A DNA stretch of 64,000 bases from Alphaproteobacteria bacterium (GTDB taxonomy: Bacteria > Pseudomonadota > Alphaproteobacteria > UBA8366 > GCA-2717185): positions 1,696,986 through 1,760,985 of the forward strand of contig WLWY01000001.1 of assembly GCA_012103325.1 (NCBI GenBank). The letters run 5' to 3'. The notes below the pieces were generated by a model that was given only the letters and a program-made list of their open reading frames with translations, did not search any database and was not told the DNA's origin. Position numbers and translations under genes: made by a program. Below, in pieces: positions 62,407 through 64,000 of the stretch; the stretch's first letter is position 1, and each line of letters opens with the position of its first letter.

Positions 62407-63018
62407 TTACCGCTCCGCCAGCGCCAGCCGCAACCCTAGCAATCCGAACGCGCCCGCGAAGCCGCGGCCGAGCCAGCGCATCACGCCCGGGCGGGAAATG
62501 ACGTAGCGGCGCGCGGCGGCGGCGAAGGCGCCGTAGCCGGTGAAGACGATGAAGGTCAGGGCCATAAAGATGGCGGCGAGTCCGAGCATTTGCATGGTCG
62601 CGTTCGGGGCGGCGGCGGGGACGAATTGCGGCAGGAAGGCGAGGAAGAACAGCGACAGTTTCGGGTTCAGGATGTTCAGCAAGAAGCCATTGACGACGAT
62701 CTTGGTGGCTGAGATGGGTGTACGCTCCTCAGACACCTGCAACGCACCGCCCTCACGCAACACGCTCCAAGCCATGTAGAGCAGATAGGCGACGCCGAGA
62801 TATTTGACAGTTTGGAAGGCGAGCGCACTAGTGTGCAGCAAGGCGGCCAAGCCCGCTATACTGGCGGCAATATGAGGCAGGATGCCAAGTGTGCAGCCGA
62901 ACGCCGCAACAGCGCTAGCCCGCCAGCCACGGCCGAGCCCGAAAGCCAGCGTGTAGAGCACGCCAGTGCCGGGCAGCAGAATGACGATCATCGAGGTCAG
63001 AAAATATTCCAGCGTCAT
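62407..63018 (-). CDS. LysE-family amino-acid exporter
   Basis: A 203-residue, six-helix exporter. LLPGTGVLYTLAFGLGRGWR near residue 15 is the RhtB/LysE hallmark (PGP-type here as PGTG), and VNGFLLNILNPKLSLFFLAF near residue 113 is the second conserved segment. It exports amino acids or derivatives such as homoserine lactones or quorum-type compounds. It follows ridA on the same strand by 15 bases, so the two are probably co-transcribed. Confidence 0.9.
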   Translation of the reverse strand: MTLEYFLTSMIVILLPGTGVLYTLAFGLGRGWRASAVAAFGCTLGILPHIAASIAGLAALLHTSALAFQTVKYLGVAYLLYMAWSVLREGGALQVSEERTPISATKIVVNGFLLNILNPKLSLFFLAFLPQFVPAAAPNATMQMLGLAAIFMALTFIVFTGYGAFAAAARRYVISRPGVMRWLGRGFAGAFGLLGLRLALAER

Positions 63019-63033
63019 GGCGAAGCCTTCCGC

Positions 63034-63426
63034 TTATGTCTCTCTTTTCGCGATCAGATCGATCTCGACCCGGCAGCCCCGCGCCAGTGCGGTGACGCCA
63101 ACCGTGGTGCGGGCCGGGCGCTTGTCGGCGGGGAAGTAGGCCTCATAGACCGCGTTCATCGCATCGTATTCTTCTTCGAACTTCGTCAGGAAGATGCGCA
63201 CGCTGACCGCATGCTCCAGCCCCGCGCCGCAGCCTTCCAGCACGGTCGTGAGGTTCGCCATCACCTTGTGCGTTTGGTCCTCGATCGACTCCGGGATCGG
63301 GTCGCCGTCCTGGCCGGTCGGCAGCTGCCCCGTGACGAAGAGCCAGTCGCCGGTGGAGACGGCGTGGCTATAGGGCGCGACCGGCGCAGGGCCGTCGGCG
63401 AAGAGGTGGAAAGTTCGGTCGTTCAT
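63034..63426 (-). CDS. RidA-family enamine/imine deaminase-like protein
   Basis: A 130-residue trimeric RidA protein. The start ATG at 63424-63426 has GAGG eight bases upstream. SHAVSTGDWLFVTGQL near residue 20, SVRIFLTKFEEEYDAMNAVY near residue 80 and PARTTVGVTALARGCRVEIDLIA near residues 105-127 match the family; the key Arg of the RidA active site is in the segment with PART. It may remove reactive enamines formed in amino-acid metabolism, consistent with the amino-acid exporter gene next to it. Confidence 0.88.
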   Translation of the reverse strand: MNDRTFHLFADGPAPVAPYSHAVSTGDWLFVTGQLPTGQDGDPIPESIEDQTHKVMANLTTVLEGCGAGLEHAVSVRIFLTKFEEEYDAMNAVYEAYFPADKRPARTTVGVTALARGCRVEIDLIAKRET

Positions 63427-63568
63427 GAGGGGGCCTCTTCCGATCTGCAAACGTCCAAGATTTCTTCATTCTAACCGCGCAAAACGGTTTTGTGATGTCG
63501 TCTTTGATGAAAACCGGCACGGCTCCGCCGCACCGGCCCGTCGCGGCCCGAGCTGGAAGCGGCGGTGT

Positions 63569-64000
63569 TTAGTGCAGCATGCTGTTGAGGCGGCCTTCCA
63601 GGAACCGCTTCTCCGCCATGTTGGTGGTCAGGGCGATGGCCCGGCGATAGGCGTTGGCAGCGGCGGGTTTACGGTCGGCGCGGCGCAGGATGTCGGCATG
63701 GGCCGCATGGAACGGTTGGTAACTGTCAAGGGCGCCTTGCCTTTCAAGCGTGCTCAACATTGGAAGCACGGCCTCTGCGCCCTGTGCATAGGACAGCGCC
63801 ACGGCGGCATTGAGACTGACGACCGGCGAGGGCTGCAGCGCGTAAAGCTCGTTGTAGAGCAGTGTAATTTCCGACCAATCGGTCGCGGCGAAGCTTTGTG
63901 CCTGTGCGTGAAGCGCACTGATCGCGGCCTGAATTTGGTACGGCCCGGGATCGCCTTGCGCGAGCGCGTCGTCGAGCAGGCGGGTTCCGGCGTCGATCAG
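63569..64000 (-). CDS. ECF-type RNA polymerase sigma factor with C-terminal extension (3' part)
   Basis: The frame is open to the edge of the window at 64000 and stops at 63569, so only the last 143 codons are present. They encode the DUF6596 / TPR-like helical domain of the ECF42 subfamily: YQIQAAISALHAQ, WSEITLLYNELYAL, VSLNAAVALSYAQG and NAYRRAIALTTN. The DNA-binding sigma2 and sigma4 regions lie off the edge. In this subfamily the extension is needed for activity and the sigma factor usually pairs with YCII/DGPF genes, none of which is seen here. No terminator of note is visible in 63427-63568 apart from a small palindrome CAAAACGGTTTTG. Confidence 0.88.
   Translation of the reverse strand: MIDAGTRLLDDALAQGDPGPYQIQAAISALHAQAQSFAATDWSEITLLYNELYALQPSPVVSLNAAVALSYAQGAEAVLPMLSTLERQGALDSYQPFHAAHADILRRADRKPAAANAYRRAIALTTNMAEKRFLEGRLNSMLH

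Noticed and set aside
1..64000. CRISPR array, prophage or integrative element
   Set aside because: No regularly spaced repeats, no cas, integrase or phage structural genes were seen; the only mobile element is the IS4-family copy.

Overview
The window is GC-rich and densely coded and looks like the chromosome of a heterotrophic alphaproteobacterium, probably Rhodospirillales-like. I infer this from the block electron-transfer-flavoprotein:quinone oxidoreductase / TPR protein / ispE, the short ATGA gene overlaps, the alphaproteobacterial style of the uracil-DNA glycosylase, and the many peptide-uptake, amidase, MlrC-type and hydantoinase genes. The species cannot be fixed from sequence alone.

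Layout. 1-7.9 kb: 3' end of an FtsX-type permease, a Bax-inhibitor-1 protein with a clear terminator, a SAM hydrolase plus a cyclic-nucleotide-binding protein, an ACR3 arsenite exporter with a flavin-binding-like gene broken by a TAG, small hypothetical genes, and tRNA-Gln(TTG). 8-18.3 kb: housekeeping (MFS exporter, ispE translationally coupled to a TPR gene, ETF-QO, a uracil-DNA glycosylase, a lytic transglycosylase, moaB, a secreted protein). 18.4-36.6 kb: a large catabolic cluster. hyuA-hyuB run leftward. Divergently, a complete dipeptide/oligopeptide ABC transporter (dppABCDF-like) is followed in near-continuous overlap by two paralogous M20 peptidases (466 aa each), three paralogous amidases (477 aa each) and an MlrC-type M81 metallopeptidase. 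Together they look like a system that imports small peptides or amides and hydrolyses several chemically different C-N bonds. 36.7-40 kb: a TlpA-like thioredoxin, then a complete IS4-family element with 19-bp inverted repeats and an 11-bp target duplication, inserted in a palindromic dispersed repeat, and a phytanoyl-CoA-type dioxygenase. 40-49 kb: an orphan molybdenum hydroxylase large subunit, lpdA, an ArsR/SRPBCC pair with a probable leaderless, operator-embedded start, a D-Ala-D-Ala ligase gene split by TAA, and a TPR-CHAT lipoprotein. 49-55.3 kb: VOC, DUF2238, alpha/beta hydrolase, enolase-superfamily enzyme, a frameshifted MFS gene, and an MmgE/PrpD protein. 55.4-64 kb: a peroxiredoxin gene with TGA exactly at the peroxidatic cysteine codon (probable selenoprotein), a PEP-CTERM protein, two exporters, a SnoaL-like protein, an LLM oxidoreductase, a nitroreductase, LysE, RidA, and the 3' part of an ECF sigma factor with a C-terminal extension.

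The most interesting single item is the candidate selenocysteine peroxiredoxin at 55393-55845 (minus strand). Its reading frame is conserved on both sides of the TGA, it contains no cysteine at all, and a hairpin can be drawn just downstream of the TGA. The caveat is that three other genes in the window carry a TAG, a TAA and a 1-nt frameshift, so gene decay or sequence error has to be excluded. The second is the peptide/amide-degradation cluster with its amplified amidase and peptidase genes.
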